From Neotamlana laminarinivorans (GTDB lineage: Bacteria > Bacteroidota > Bacteroidia > Flavobacteriales > Flavobacteriaceae): 64,000 bases of DNA. Each line of letters opens with the position of its first letter. Positions within the stretch are counted from its first letter, which is position 1. Of the stretch, positions 63,352-64,000 are shown in pieces. The stretch is from NCBI RefSeq assembly GCF_020523925.1, contig NZ_JAJAPW010000003.1, forward strand, positions 372,001 through 436,000, read 5' to 3'. The notes beneath the pieces were generated by a model that was given only the letters and a program-made list of their open reading frames with translations, did not search any database and was not told where the DNA came from. A program made the translations under genes and the position numbers.

Positions 63352-64000
63352 ATGAATAAATTACAATATTTGTTGTTTTTTACTTTAATAACAACTTTTT
63401 GTTACTCTCAAAACGATACTAGTTCACCTTACTCTTTATATGGTTTAGGTGTAGAAAATAAAACAGCTACATCAGGCTTAACAGGTTTAGGTAATACTGG
63501 TTTGGCACAAAATAAATCTGGTGAAATTAATTTGTTTAACCCTGCCAGTTTAGGAAATGTAGAGTTAAAAACATTTTTATTTGAGTTTGGTTTAAATGGA
63601 ATTAGCTCAAAATTAGAAACAACTCAAGAAAGCGATAATACAACAGATTTTAATATATCTCACGTAGTAATGGCATTTCCGGTTACACCAAAATTAGGTT
63701 TAAGTTTTGGACTTTTGCCTTACACAAAAGTGGGTTACGATATTGATGTTGAAAGTTATATTGAAGGTTCAGAAGATACTTATATTAATCGTGTAACAGG
63801 ATCAGGAGGTTTAAATAAAGTTTATGTGGCAGGAGGTTATAAGTTTAACGATAGATTATCTGTTGGTTTAGATTTAACTTACCTTTTTGGGAGCATAAAC
63901 CAAGAAAATACTTTGTTTTATGAGTCTTTAGTAAATATTTCTGATATGAACCAATACAATGGTTTTAAGCTTAAAGCAGGATTGCAATATAACATTTTTA
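63352..64000 (+). CDS. Outer-membrane beta-barrel protein (partial, runs off the window)
   Basis: About 216 residues are visible and the frame is open to the window end. A signal peptide ends near CYSQ, then SSPYSLYGLGVENK and GLTGLGNTGLAQ lead into amphipathic strands (GLSFGLLPYTKVGYDID). It resembles the FadL/PorV-like barrels of Bacteroidota. Co-location with the DUF4270 gene suggests they work together. Confidence 0.8.
   Translation, partial: MNKLQYLLFFTLITTFCYSQNDTSSPYSLYGLGVENKTATSGLTGLGNTGLAQNKSGEINLFNPASLGNVELKTFLFEFGLNGISSKLETTQESDNTTDFNISHVVMAFPVTPKLGLSFGLLPYTKVGYDIDVESYIEGSEDTYINRVTGSGGLNKVYVAGGYKFNDRLSVGLDLTYLFGSINQENTLFYESLVNISDMNQYNGFKLKAGLQYNIF

Noticed and set aside
1-64000. 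Insertion sequences, prophage genes, rRNA, tRNA
   Set aside because: No transposase, integrase or phage-like protein was seen, and no rRNA or tRNA pattern was recognised by eye.

Overview
The window looks like a chromosomal segment of a marine-type Flavobacteriaceae (Bacteroidota). The evidence is low GC, promoters of the Bacteroidota TAnnTTTG type rather than TATAAT, little use of Shine-Dalgarno sites, a type IX secretion C-terminal domain, DUF4270, DUF4295 and DUF1573 proteins, and many lipoproteins. Sixty coding regions are supported. No rRNA, tRNA, insertion sequence, prophage or CRISPR array was seen. Most of the window is ordinary housekeeping sequence.

Layout. 1-1.8 kb: the end of an upstream gene and a secreted glycoside-hydrolase-like protein. 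1.8-7.0 kb: a minus-strand kynurenine catabolism cluster (kynureninase, kynurenine 3-monooxygenase, 3-hydroxyanthranilate dioxygenase, ACMSD-like decarboxylase, coupled O-methyltransferase), interrupted by a palindromic intergenic repeat. 7.2-8.6 kb: a lipoprotein and a lipoprotein-type MsrA. 8.9-14.1 kb: a coiled-coil protein with a zinc-ribbon-like tail but no cysteines, Nif3, LpxK and a TPR hybrid histidine kinase. 14.1-21.7 kb: GAPDH, LipA, two sigma factors (one with an anti-sigma factor), a glycosyltransferase, MurB and an aminotransferase. 21.8-35.6 kb: an aspartyl protease with PDZ domain, DUF1573, ValS, lipoproteins, an FKBP, HtpG, an S9 peptidase and FabH. 36.2-46.3 kb: a CoA-binding protein, a Na+/solute symporter, RecR, a glycosyltransferase, a 2-oxoacid dehydrogenase E2, an exonuclease, an FAH-family protein, Hpt, CinA, L28-L33-DUF4295 and FtsY. 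46.4-53.8 kb: a large AsmA-like protein, a type IX-secreted adhesin-like protein and small conserved proteins. 53.9-58.8 kb: a four-gene MbnP/MbnH-like operon ending against a convergent OxyR gene, with Dps divergent from oxyR. 58.8-64 kb: a LytS/LytTR two-component pair, a Kelch lipoprotein, DUF4270 and the start of an outer-membrane beta-barrel protein.

Most notable. (1) The MbnP/MbnH-like operon (53.9-57.2 kb) combines a small Cys-motif membrane protein, an MbnP-like lipoprotein with an MLWSW motif, a diheme MbnH/MauG-like enzyme, and a barrel with an N-terminal CxxCxC motif. A 14-bp-arm hairpin lies between the mbnP-like and mbnH-like genes. (2) Two diverged copies of one palindromic intergenic repeat occur at 4.1 and 42.1 kb. 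(3) A repeat-like GC-rich palindrome lies in frame inside valS. (4) htpG has a sigma-54-like promoter and a 5' UTR hairpin. (5) There is a candidate small RNA at 8.66-8.77 kb. Functions are inferred from motifs and family memory; no database search was run.
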